Shown piece by piece: positions 6,498 through 13,635 of a stretch of 16,468 nt of DNA; positions within the stretch are counted from its first letter, which is position 1, and each line of letters starts with the position of its first letter. The notes beneath the pieces were generated by a model, which ran no database searches, was not told the DNA's origin, and saw nothing but the letters and a program-made list of their open reading frames with translations. The DNA is taken from positions 1 through 16,468 of the forward strand of contig DATKZJ010000020.1 of the NCBI GenBank assembly GCA_035527995.1, in the 5' to 3' direction. Source of the DNA: JAFGTF01 sp035527995 (GTDB lineage Bacteria; Spirochaetota; B62-G9; DRHN01). A program made the translations under genes and the position numbers.

Positions 6498-6587
6498 ATG
6501 CCATCGGGTAAGAAGAGGAAGAGACAGAAGATTGCTACACACAAGAGAAAGAAGAGGCTGAGAAAGAACAGACACAAGAAGAAGTAG
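6498..6587 (+). CDS. COX24/AURKAIP1-type small basic protein, probable ribosomal component
   Basis: This is a 29-residue open frame: ATG at 6498, TAG at 6585-6587. It has AGGAGG ending 5 bases before the start, one of the best ribosome sites in the window. The product begins MPSGKKRKRQKIATHKRKKR and continues LRKNRHKKK, with 19 Lys or Arg residues. I recognise the pattern of the short bacterial AURKAIP1/COX24 (DUF1713) proteins, whose typical start is MPSGKKRKRHK followed by ATHKRKKRLRKNRHKKK. Homologous short proteins have been seen as small-subunit ribosomal proteins (bS22 in mycobacteria), so an RNA-binding role on the ribosome is likely. It sits 9 bases before folP, in the same transcript. 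Confidence 0.9.
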   Translation: MPSGKKRKRQKIATHKRKKRLRKNRHKKK

Positions 6588-6596
6588 GATGAAGGA

Positions 6597-7415
6597 TTGA
6601 AAGGAGATATTGTATTCAAAAAAAGGACCCTCGTCATGGGCATCATCAACGTGAGCCCTGATTCATTCTATGAAGGGAGCAGGGTGCACGAAACGGGATG
6701 TGCCGTGGAGAGGGCCCTGCTGTTTGAGGATCTTGGGGCAGATATCATAGACATAGGCGGGGAATCCACAAGGCCGGGATCAGGAGAGATCACCACCGAG
6801 GAGGAAAAGAGAAGGGTGCTGCCCGTTCTCGAGGGAATAAGAAAACGAAGCAGCATAACCCTCTCAGTTGATACATACAAACCTGAGGTTGCGACCGAAG
6901 CGGTGGACTGCGGCGCTGAGATCGTTAACGATATATCGGGACTGAGTTTTGACAACGGGCTGGAAGATGTGGTCGCGAAAGCCGGAGTATATATCGTTCT
7001 CATGCATATACGAGGAAGGCCTTCCGACATGCAGCAGCACGTGGGATATGATGATGTAGTGGACGAGGTATCGCAGGAGCTGGACCGATCGATCGGCAAA
7101 GCGGTCCTATCGGGGATAGGAAAGGATCGAATCATCATCGATCCCGGAATAGGCTTTGCAAAAACAGCAGCACAGAACGTAGAGATACTGAAAAACCTCC
7201 CAAAGCTCAAGACTAAGGGGTATCCGCTGCTTGTCGGGTTGTCGAGGAAATCCTTCCTTGGTAAGTATACAGGCCTTGAGCCTGAAAACAGACTGGTCCC
7301 GACGGTAGCAGCGAATGCTATTGCTATCCTATTGGGTGCCGATATTATTAGAGTACACGATGTACGGGAAGCATCAGAAACAGTAAAGATCGTGGATGCG
7401 ATCAAACACTCGTAA
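6597..7415 (+). CDS. folP: Dihydropteroate synthase
   Basis: FolP condenses 4-aminobenzoate with the pterin diphosphate to make dihydropteroate, the sulfonamide-sensitive step of folate synthesis. The 272-residue protein contains both pterin-binding signatures: MGIINVSPDSFYEGS (residues 14-28) and DIGGESTRPGSGE (about 52-64). It also has SVDTYKPEVA, VNDISGL, LMHIRGRPSDMQ, DPGIGFAKT, GLSRKSFLG and the C-terminal IRVHDV. The start is TTG 6597, just after the miniprotein stop; an ATG at 6589 is out of frame and ends after three codons. The ribosome site is weak (AGGATGAAGGA). Gene order folP-cdaA is known from several bacterial groups. Confidence 0.95.
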   Translation: MKGDIVFKKRTLVMGIINVSPDSFYEGSRVHETGCAVERALLFEDLGADIIDIGGESTRPGSGEITTEEEKRRVLPVLEGIRKRSSITLSVDTYKPEVATEAVDCGAEIVNDISGLSFDNGLEDVVAKAGVYIVLMHIRGRPSDMQQHVGYDDVVDEVSQELDRSIGKAVLSGIGKDRIIIDPGIGFAKTAAQNVEILKNLPKLKTKGYPLLVGLSRKSFLGKYTGLEPENRLVPTVAANAIAILLGADIIRVHDVREASETVKIVDAIKHS

Positions 7416-7496
7416 TCTTCTCTTCCCCTATTAAAAACATGTCGGAACTCATCGTCCTCTGAAACAAAGCGGAGGGAAAAGAGGCTGATTCTCGAT

Positions 7497-8264
7497 ATGA
7501 ATGCGATTTTCAATATCTACTGGGTTAAATCTTACCTCCTTCCCGCTGTCAACATCATCATTATAGCCATTGTCATCTACAGAATTTACCTTATGATATC
7601 CGGGACAAGGGCGATCCAGGTATTGAAGGGGCTTGCCCTTATTATCTTTGCCGCATGGCTTGCCCAGCTCCTACACCTCGAGACGGTGAGCTGGGTTTTA
7701 AATCAGCTTATCCAGGTAGCAGTGATTGCAATCATCATCCTCTTTCAGCCGGAGCTCCGGAGGATACTCACAAAGCTCGGCCAGACGAGGTTTTTCGGAG
7801 CTTTGTTTACCCAGTCTGTGAACATCATAGATGTTGTTTCGAGCTCTACAGAAGAGCTCTCAAATCAGAAGACCGGTGCTATCATTGTAATAGAATCAAA
7901 GGTCGGGCTGAGAAACTATATCGAAACAGGAACTGCGATAGACGGGCTTCTGAGCGGTGATCTTTTGTTCTCCATATTCAGGAAGGAATCGCCGCTTCAC
8001 GACGGCGCGGTTATTATACAGAGAGACAGGATCGTTGCGGCCAAGTGCATACTTCCGCTCACAGATCGGCACGAGATCCTCGAAGGATACGGTACACGCC
8101 ATCTTGCAGGGCTGGGGCTCTCCGAAGAGACCGATGCTTTTATAATAGTGATATCGGAAGAAACAGGTAAGATATCCGTGGCTCAGAACGGGAGCATGGT
8201 GATGGGAGTCTCGATAAAGACACTCAAAGCAAAATTAGAGAACTTACTGAGTTCGAAAACTTAA
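7497..8264 (+). CDS. cdaA: Membrane diadenylate cyclase CdaA (c-di-AMP synthase)
   Basis: CdaA makes cyclic di-AMP from two ATP at the inner face of the membrane. The 255-residue protein has three hydrophobic helices (about 12-34, 42-58 and 66-83), the conserved ILFQPELRRIL segment (81-91) and a DisA_N cyclase domain from about 105. The DGA motif is intact at D169-A171 (SPLHDGAVI). The second active-site motif, normally GTRHR, reads GTRHL: codon 8103-8105 is CTT, so Arg is replaced by Leu203. The remaining family blocks (GLSEETDAFIIVISEETGKISVA) are normal. Activity may be reduced or altered; this needs an assay. ybbR follows 7 bases downstream, the usual partner. The ATG at 7497 lacks a close ribosome site (GAGG is 12 bases away). 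Confidence 0.92.
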   Translation: MNAIFNIYWVKSYLLPAVNIIIIAIVIYRIYLMISGTRAIQVLKGLALIIFAAWLAQLLHLETVSWVLNQLIQVAVIAIIILFQPELRRILTKLGQTRFFGALFTQSVNIIDVVSSSTEELSNQKTGAIIVIESKVGLRNYIETGTAIDGLLSGDLLFSIFRKESPLHDGAVIIQRDRIVAAKCILPLTDRHEILEGYGTRHLAGLGLSEETDAFIIVISEETGKISVAQNGSMVMGVSIKTLKAKLENLLSSKT

Positions 8265-8271
8265 AACCATT

Positions 8272-9228
8272 ATGTTTGTGAAATTAATAAAGAGAATAGT
8301 ACAGAACTGGCACATAAAACTGCTCTCCCTCGCGCTTGCAGCCATACTCTGGATCTATGTGGACAACCTGAAAGCGAAGGAGATGTTTTTCTCGATTCCA
8401 CTGGAGGTGAAGAACGTTCCAGCACATCATATGGTAGCGAAAGATCTCCCGGCTGCTGTAAAGGTCGTACTCAAGGGGAAGGAGAGCAGCCTTGCGCTCG
8501 TGAATGAAGACATCCTGAAGGCATACGTGGATTTAGAGAAGAGGGCGCGAGCACGATCCAGGGATATCGTGAGGGTGGACAAGGCGAGCCTCCCCCGGGG
8601 CGTAACGGTAAAAGAGATAAATCCTGCCGCCGTTGAGGCGGAGATAGAGATCGTAAGCAGAAAGCACGTGAAGGTCGTCCCCGTAATATATGAGGATGTG
8701 CCGTTCGGCTATCAGCTGGAGGATGTGGAAGTTGAGCCGAAAGAGGTCGAGATCGAGGGGCCTGTTTCTCTGGTCAACGGGATCGCCTCCGTGTATACTG
8801 AGGACATAGATGTCAGCGGGTTAACGGAGACGACCATAAAGGATGCGAAAATTAACCTGTCTGATGATAAGATATTACTTGTGAACGGAGATTCGGTGAC
8901 CATAAAGGCTATAGTAAAGGAAGTGTACGTCGTGAAGCGGATTGAAGACGTTCCGATAGTCATGGCGAACCTGAAGGAGGACCTTCGAGCGCTTTTACCC
9001 AGCTCTGCTGTTTCAGTCCTCGTAAAGGTACCGCAGCGTATTGAGAAAGGCTTAACGAGAGATATGGTTGTCGCGGAAGTTGAATGCAAGGACATAAAAA
9101 GCCCCGGCGTGTTCTACCTCCCCGTGCTGGTGAAAACGAGGATGGAGAACACCACCTGTATCAATTTTGAACCTCGAACGGTGGAGATCACCGTCGAGAA
9201 GGAGCAGGTCCCCAGAATCAATCTCTGA
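8272..9228 (+). CDS. cdaR: YbbR-domain regulator of CdaA
   Basis: This is a 318-residue protein with one N-terminal membrane helix (about 17-30, LLSLALAAILWIYV) and three extracytoplasmic beta-rich YbbR repeats at roughly 39-130, 132-218 and 220-312. Each repeat contains the recurring pattern of an alternating strand, a Pro-rich turn and a V-E-I strand. In Firmicutes the equivalent CdaR binds CdaA and modulates c-di-AMP synthesis. The gene starts 7 bases after cdaA with no clear ribosome site, so it is probably translated by coupling; a GTG two codons in is an alternative. The C-terminus ends without extra domains. Confidence 0.9.
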   Translation: MFVKLIKRIVQNWHIKLLSLALAAILWIYVDNLKAKEMFFSIPLEVKNVPAHHMVAKDLPAAVKVVLKGKESSLALVNEDILKAYVDLEKRARARSRDIVRVDKASLPRGVTVKEINPAAVEAEIEIVSRKHVKVVPVIYEDVPFGYQLEDVEVEPKEVEIEGPVSLVNGIASVYTEDIDVSGLTETTIKDAKINLSDDKILLVNGDSVTIKAIVKEVYVVKRIEDVPIVMANLKEDLRALLPSSAVSVLVKVPQRIEKGLTRDMVVAEVECKDIKSPGVFYLPVLVKTRMENTTCINFEPRTVEITVEKEQVPRINL

Positions 9229-9235
9229 GGTGTGA

Positions 9236-10114
9236 ATGGTGGGAAAAGAAAATCAAAAAGAGCAGGAACCGGTGAAGGTCTCCTATCTCCTCAAGAATCC
9301 GCTTGCGTGTCCTGTGTGCGGGGCGGACTTCAGAAAGGAGGAGATGCTCACCGGCAGAGGAAGGCTCATTGCACGCGACACAACAGAGGAGCTCCGGCGG
9401 TCATATGAGCCGAGTAAAAAGGTCGGCGAGCTGTATCCCCTCATCTACCCGATCACAGTCTGCCCCTCCTGCTACTACGCTTCATACAGCGACGACTTTC
9501 CCCATATAAAGCAGGAGTACATTGGTGTTGCACTTTCGCAGAAGACCAAAAGGGCGCATGACATAACGATGTTGTTTCCGATAGTTGATTTCAGGCGGCC
9601 GAGGAACCTTTTTTCGGGAACTGCGAGCCACATCCTCGCCATGGGATGCTACACGTTTGCTCCAAAGGATCGTGCGCCGACCTTCAAGAAGGGGCTCTGT
9701 GCTCTCAGGGCTGCGTGGCTGTTCGAGGATCTCGACCGCAAGTACCCCGGTCAGAACTACGACAGGCTGAAGCTATTGATGTATAGAAAGGCAATGAATT
9801 TCTACGAGCGAACGATAGATTATGCCCAGACAGGCGAAGAGCGCATAGAATCCGTTAAACATTTCGGTCCGGACCTGGACAAGAACTACGGGTTCGAGGG
9901 TGTCCTCTTTATAGCGAGTCTTTTACTCTACAAGTACGGTAAGAAAGATGACACTGAGCCCAGAATACAAAAGCTCGAGAATGTCAAACGTACTATTTCG
10001 AGGATATTCGGGTCCGGTAGGTCGAGTAAGAGCAAACCTTCGCAGATCCTGGATCTCTCAAAAGACCTTTACGAGGAGATCGGCAAGGAGATCGAGGGGC
10101 TAAGAGGAGAATGA
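9236..10114 (+). CDS. DUF2225 protein with two CxxC zinc knuckles
   Basis: This is a 292-residue protein with CPVC at 25-28 and CPSC at 76-79, a pair of zinc knuckles separated by a charged segment, followed by a helical region (about 100-230) and a basic Ser/Lys-rich tail. This layout matches the DUF2225 family found in spirochaetes and clostridia. Its function is unknown to me. The helical part, with repeated Arg/Lys/Tyr and an ALRAAWLFEDLDRKYP stretch, resembles a TPR-like fold. The ATG at 9236 follows TGAGGTG; the stop overlaps the truA start by 4 bases, so translation of the two is coupled. Its constant neighbours, the c-di-AMP genes, suggest an envelope or signalling link, as inference. 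Confidence 0.82.
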   Translation: MVGKENQKEQEPVKVSYLLKNPLACPVCGADFRKEEMLTGRGRLIARDTTEELRRSYEPSKKVGELYPLIYPITVCPSCYYASYSDDFPHIKQEYIGVALSQKTKRAHDITMLFPIVDFRRPRNLFSGTASHILAMGCYTFAPKDRAPTFKKGLCALRAAWLFEDLDRKYPGQNYDRLKLLMYRKAMNFYERTIDYAQTGEERIESVKHFGPDLDKNYGFEGVLFIASLLLYKYGKKDDTEPRIQKLENVKRTISRIFGSGRSSKSKPSQILDLSKDLYEEIGKEIEGLRGE

Positions 10115-10842
10115 GGAACATTGTACTCGAGATCTCGTACGACGGCACGAGGTACTCAGGCTGGCAGATACAGAAAAACGCAACAACCATTCAGGATATT
10201 ATCCAGAGCGCAGTATCAGAGATTGTGAAGCATCCCGTGAAACTCCTCGGTTCAGGAAGAACGGACAGCGGGGTCCACGCGATCGGGCAGGTCGCTTCAT
10301 TCAAGACTGAGAGCAGCATGTCTCAGGATGAGTTCAAGCGGGCGATAAACAGACTTGTCCCGAACGATATTCGGATCGTGCGGGCTGAAGCTGTCTCTGA
10401 CGATTTTCATCCCCGGTACAGTGCGAAACGGAGATGGTACAGATATATCATAAGCACTCATGCTGATCCTGTTCCATTCTTTAACAACTATTCCTTTTGG
10501 GTGAGGCGGAGGCTCGATGTCGACCTGCTCAACAGATACAGCGGCAGGCTCATAGGGAGCCACGATTTCAGAAACCTCTCCACTATAGAGGAGAGGGATG
10601 TGCCGATAAGGAATGTTATAGAGTGCGGTTTCATGCGCAGGAATGATTTTGTTGTACTCGATATCGTGGCGAACAGCTTCCTCCGTAAGATGGTCAGATC
10701 GATAGTAGGCACGTTTCTCGCGCTTGAAAAGAGAGGAGAGTCTCCGGAGATGATCGACGAGATTCTTGTCTCGAGGGAGCGGAGTGCATTCGTCCAAACA
10801 TCGTATGCGGGAGGTCTATACCTCCTGAAGGTGTTTTATTAG
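10111..10842 (+). CDS. truA: tRNA pseudouridine synthase A
   Basis: TruA converts U38-U40 in the anticodon stem of many tRNAs to pseudouridine. The 243-residue protein opens with the typical SYDGTRYSGWQIQ (residues 9-21) and carries the catalytic Asp52 in GSGRTDSGVHAIGQVASF. Further family blocks are NRLVPNDIRIV, RYSAKRRWYRYII, GSHDFRN and the C-terminal ANSFLRKMVRSIVG. The length fits the usual 240-270. Its ATG (10111) overlaps the DUF2225 stop in an ATGA tetranucleotide, and GAGGAGA immediately precedes it. It shares a tRNA-anticodon modification theme with miaA in the same window, though in another transcript. Confidence 0.95.
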   Translation: MRNIVLEISYDGTRYSGWQIQKNATTIQDIIQSAVSEIVKHPVKLLGSGRTDSGVHAIGQVASFKTESSMSQDEFKRAINRLVPNDIRIVRAEAVSDDFHPRYSAKRRWYRYIISTHADPVPFFNNYSFWVRRRLDVDLLNRYSGRLIGSHDFRNLSTIEERDVPIRNVIECGFMRRNDFVVLDIVANSFLRKMVRSIVGTFLALEKRGESPEMIDEILVSRERSAFVQTSYAGGLYLLKVFY

Positions 10843-10910
10843 TGCTTGGTAATAATCATATGAATTAATCCGGTAATCTATCTGTAAACAACGAGTACAG
10901 GATACGTTGT

Positions 10911-12245
10911 ATGCTGGCAGTGATTTACATAGCGCTGTTTTTCCTTGTTTTGCTTTTTGTAGGTTTCCTTCTCATCAAGGTGCGCCAGAAGAAGAGGTAC
11001 GACCGTGCGTCTGCGCTCTTTAAGGGAGGGAAGTACCGGGAGGCGCTCCACGTCTTTCAGGAGCTCTTGGCCAGGAACCCGAGAAACAGGGTCTATACCT
11101 GGAACATCGGACTCTGCTACGAACACCTCGAAAATTACGAAATGGCGCTCGTTGAATACAACAAGCTCACGATGAGCACTTCCTTCGGGCCTTCTCTGAG
11201 CGAAGTAGACATACACCACAAGATAGCACTGCTGAGCTTCAAGATAGGAAATATCGACAGGGCCTGGAAGGAGTTCCAGATAGTAACGGGTCTGGACGCG
11301 GAGCACTCCGAGGCCTTCTACCATCTCGGCCTCATCGCAATCAAAAGAAACGAGATGCAGAGGGCGGTAGAGTTCTTTGAAAAGGCCTGCCTGCATGACA
11401 GGAGCCTTGGCGGGGCGTTCATCGGGCTCGGCAAGGCAAGTTTCAAACTGAATAACTTTGAAAAGGCGAAGAAGGCGCTTGAGCGCGCTATCGAAATAGA
11501 ACCATCGATTGCTGAATCGCACTTCTACTATGCCATGATCCTCGAGAAGGATCGGAGCTATAAAAGGAGCATCGAGGAGTTCGAGCTTTCGATCGGTGAC
11601 GAGCAGTTCAAATTTCTCTCGCTTCTGCACCTCGGGAACATCTACATGGCACTGAATGATAGTGAGCAGGCGTTCAATTACTTTGAAGAAGCTCTCTCGT
11701 TCGGTACATCGGACACGCGAGAGCTGGTAGAGGCAAAATACCAGTATGCGAACTACCTTGTCGGTGCCGGTGATATCAACAAGGCGTTGAAGCTCTGGAG
11801 GGAGATAGATTCGGTCCAGCCGCACTACAAGGACGTGAGAAACAAGATAGATATCTACAGCGAGATTAGCAAGAGCGCTAACCTGACCAAGTTTATCACG
11901 ATGAGCAAGACGGAGTTCTTATCTGCAGCCAGAAGACTCTGTGAAATCTTCAAAGTAACCGTTGAGAAAATCTCAGTGGAGAAGAAGGATTTTGTGGAAT
12001 TCATAGGCACTTTCAGGGTCGGGAGGGATGAGCATGTCTGCATCGTGGATATCGCCAGGTGGATTAACGAGGTGGGCGAGATACCGATTCGGGAGCTTCT
12101 TGAGAAGATGGGTGACCGCAGTGCTTCGAAAGGGTTTTTTATCACGAGCTCACACTACACCCAGAGGGCCCTTGATCTCTCCAACATTCGTCCTCTCGAG
12201 CTGATCGACAAGGAGGGGCTCGAGCAGCTGTTGGAGGACCTTTGA
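10911..12245 (+). CDS. Membrane-anchored TPR protein with a C-terminal Mrr-like domain
   Basis: This is a 444-residue protein. Residues 3-24 form one membrane helix, followed by a basic stretch (KVRQKKR) that would face the cytoplasm. About eight TPR units occupy residues 28-325; clear copies include KYREALHVFQELLARNPRN, NEMQRAVEFFEKAC and FEKAKKALERAIEIEPSIAE. The last 120 residues resemble the Mrr_cat restriction-endonuclease fold: GFFITSSHYTQRALDLS and RPLELIDKEGLEQLL match its conserved C-terminal half. The catalytic strand, usually Q-x-K-R-Y, reads VDIARW at 379-384, so Lys is replaced by Ala and Gln by Asp. The domain is therefore probably an inactive, perhaps nucleic-acid-binding, derivative. 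The ATG has AGGA 8 bases upstream. A DksA-like gene follows. Confidence 0.82.
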   Translation: MLAVIYIALFFLVLLFVGFLLIKVRQKKRYDRASALFKGGKYREALHVFQELLARNPRNRVYTWNIGLCYEHLENYEMALVEYNKLTMSTSFGPSLSEVDIHHKIALLSFKIGNIDRAWKEFQIVTGLDAEHSEAFYHLGLIAIKRNEMQRAVEFFEKACLHDRSLGGAFIGLGKASFKLNNFEKAKKALERAIEIEPSIAESHFYYAMILEKDRSYKRSIEEFELSIGDEQFKFLSLLHLGNIYMALNDSEQAFNYFEEALSFGTSDTRELVEAKYQYANYLVGAGDINKALKLWREIDSVQPHYKDVRNKIDIYSEISKSANLTKFITMSKTEFLSAARRLCEIFKVTVEKISVEKKDFVEFIGTFRVGRDEHVCIVDIARWINEVGEIPIRELLEKMGDRSASKGFFITSSHYTQRALDLSNIRPLELIDKEGLEQLLEDL

Positions 12246-12308
12246 CAGGGACGCTGTAAAACAGTTCATTTATCCTGCAATTATCATTTGCTATTTTCCT
12301 TTTTTTAG

Positions 12309-12337
12309 TTTACATTAATACGCTAACCATATATGAC
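12309..12337 (+). promoter_or_regulatory. Probable promoter of the dksA-like gene
   Basis: TTTACA (12309-12314) is followed after 17 bases by TATGAC (12332-12337), in the 110-base gap between the TPR gene and the dksA-like gene. The -10 hexamer is imperfect, and TATATG two bases earlier is an alternative at 15-base spacing. The stretch before it is T-rich (12291-12306). Confidence 0.4.
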
Positions 12338-12355
12338 ATTAAATAGAACGACCGT

Positions 12356-12733
12356 ATGGCGACGGAGAGGGGTATGCGAAAACGCACACTGGAAAGTATT
12401 GAAAAGAAACTGATCAAGAAAAAAGATCAGCTCCTCGAGACTATTGAGGGTGAGATCGCCAATGAGATGGAGGGGGTAGAGAGCGAGAACATTACCGGTG
12501 ATATCGTTGATGAGGCAAACAGCTCCTATGAACATTTGATCTATTCGCGCCTCACCGATAAAGAGCAGCAGAGCCTGCGCGAGATAAATGCAGCTCTGAG
12601 CCGGCTTAAGGATGGCGTGTACGGGAAATGTGTAGTGTGTGGAAAGTCTATCGACGAGAAACGCCTCCTTGCTATTCCGGAAGCAAAGATGTGCATAGCC
12701 TGTAAAGCAAAACAGGAACGGCGTAAATACTAA
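12356..12733 (+). CDS. DksA/TraR-type zinc-finger protein
   Basis: This is a 125-residue protein with an N-terminal coiled coil (about 8-90) and a C4 zinc finger: C92-x2-C95 and C113-x2-C116, with the family signature YGKCVVCGKSIDEKRL and MCIACK. The coiled-coil tip carries D49-I-V-D52-E-A54, which fits the DxxDxA motif that true DksA inserts into the RNA polymerase secondary channel. A regulatory role in ppGpp-dependent transcription is therefore plausible, together with omega at 3496. The ATG at 12356 has no ribosome site. The in-frame ATG at 12374 (Met7) follows GGAGAGGGG closely and may be the true start, giving 119 residues. The gene lies next to the TPR-Mrr gene, an order I recall from treponemes. 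Confidence 0.9.
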   Translation: MATERGMRKRTLESIEKKLIKKKDQLLETIEGEIANEMEGVESENITGDIVDEANSSYEHLIYSRLTDKEQQSLREINAALSRLKDGVYGKCVVCGKSIDEKRLLAIPEAKMCIACKAKQERRKY

Positions 12734-12739
12734 GGAACA

Positions 12740-13477
12740 ATGTACGATATTAGGCGGGAGTACGTACGTCTTGTTGGGGACGCCATAGACTACATCAAAA
12801 CAGGTGTCAGGTCCGGAACGACCGGTCCGGAAGGTCCGACCGGTCCGGAAGGTCCGACCCCTCCGAAGGACAAGATCCTGACAGGTCTCGTAAAAGAGGT
12901 CCTTCAATGTACACGCTGCGGGCTTCATCGCGGGAGATTAAATGCAGTTCCCGGTGAGGGAAGCATCGACGCGGATATCCTCTTTATCGGGGAAGGCCCT
13001 GGCAAGATGGAGGATATCAATGGGAGGCCCTTCGTCGGGAAGGCAGGGCAGCTCCTTACGAAGATGCTGGCCGCAATAGACCTCACCCGCGAAAAGGTCT
13101 ACATCACAAACGTCGTCAAATGCAGACCCCCTGAAAACCGTACTCCTCTCCCGGAAGAGATAGAAAAGTGCCTACCGTTTCTACAGAAACAGATTGCCTT
13201 CATCGATCCGCTTGTCATCTGCTGCCTCGGCGGTCCGGCTGCCGGTACGGTTCTTGGTTCGGGGGCCGGTATAACGAAGCTCAGGGGAACAATCCACCGC
13301 TACAAGCCGCCTGAAGGGCCCGGCTCCAATTCAGCGGGCTCATCCCACGGGGTGCCGGTCATTGCAACCTACCACCCGGCTGCTGTGCTGAGGTTTCCGG
13401 AAAAGTACAAACGGCCTGTCTGGAACGATCTCAAGCTTTTACGGGATTTCTACAGAGATATCAGCGAAAAGCGGTAG
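12740..13477 (+). CDS. Family 4 uracil-DNA glycosylase
   Basis: This enzyme removes uracil from DNA as the first step of base-excision repair. The 245-residue protein has the four cysteines of the 4Fe-4S cluster (C57, C60, C128, C144) with the spacing typical of this family. It also has motif GEGPGKMED (84-92), GRPFVGKAGQLL (95-106), TNVVKCRPPENR and the active-site HPAAVLR near residue 213. Upstream of the catalytic core lies a short N-terminal helix (1-22) and a Gly-Pro-rich linker with two exact GPEGPT repeats (29-40). A small Gly/Ser-rich insertion (about residues 190-205, EGPGSNSAGSSHG) precedes the last motif. The gene starts 6 bases after dksA; AAGGAAC is its ribosome site. Confidence 0.93.
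   Translation: MYDIRREYVRLVGDAIDYIKTGVRSGTTGPEGPTGPEGPTPPKDKILTGLVKEVLQCTRCGLHRGRLNAVPGEGSIDADILFIGEGPGKMEDINGRPFVGKAGQLLTKMLAAIDLTREKVYITNVVKCRPPENRTPLPEEIEKCLPFLQKQIAFIDPLVICCLGGPAAGTVLGSGAGITKLRGTIHRYKPPEGPGSNSAGSSHGVPVIATYHPAAVLRFPEKYKRPVWNDLKLLRDFYRDISEKR
12821..12856 (+). repeat. Two exact 18-base repeats encoding GPEGPT
   Basis: The 18-base unit ACCGGTCCGGAAGGTCCG occurs at 12821-12838 and again at 12839-12856, followed by a decayed copy (ACCCCTCCG). It encodes collagen-like Gly-Pro-Glu-Gly-Pro-Thr in the linker of the glycosylase. Internal GGTCCGGAA/TTCCGGACC-type symmetry is also present. Confidence 0.92.
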
Positions 13478-13635
13478 GAAGACGCTTGTTTCAAAACAGG
13501 AGAATAAAGCTTCACCGCGATACGGCGCAACGAAACGTTACGCCAAGATACGTCGCCAAGAGGCGTCGCATAAAATGCGTCGCATATTGGCATGCATAAG
13601 CCCAACCCCGGGAGAATAAGCATCCAGGAGTAGTG
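13478..13635 (+). other. Spacer before priA with short GCGTCGCAT repeats
   Basis: This 158-base gap holds no gene. GCGTCGCAT occurs twice (13563-13571 and 13577-13585), the second inside the odd palindrome ATGCGTCGCAT (13575-13585). CGCAT-AAA-ATGCG forms a small inverted repeat (13567-13579). CGCCAAGA also occurs twice (about 13541-13561). I found no promoter with good hexamers. Confidence 0.5.

Noticed and set aside
6668..7513. Long reverse-strand open frame of 281 codons opposite folP
   Set aside because: It is Ser-rich, has no family resemblance or ribosome site and lies fully over a well-supported folP gene.
10878..11825. Reverse-strand open frame of 315 codons opposite the TPR gene
   Set aside because: It mirrors the TPR codons, has no recognisable domain, and the forward protein is clearly real.
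12242..12270. TTGACA at the TPR stop codon as a -35 for dksA
   Set aside because: The hexamer 17 bases on is TTCATT, a poor -10; the TTTACA/TATGAC pair downstream is better placed.
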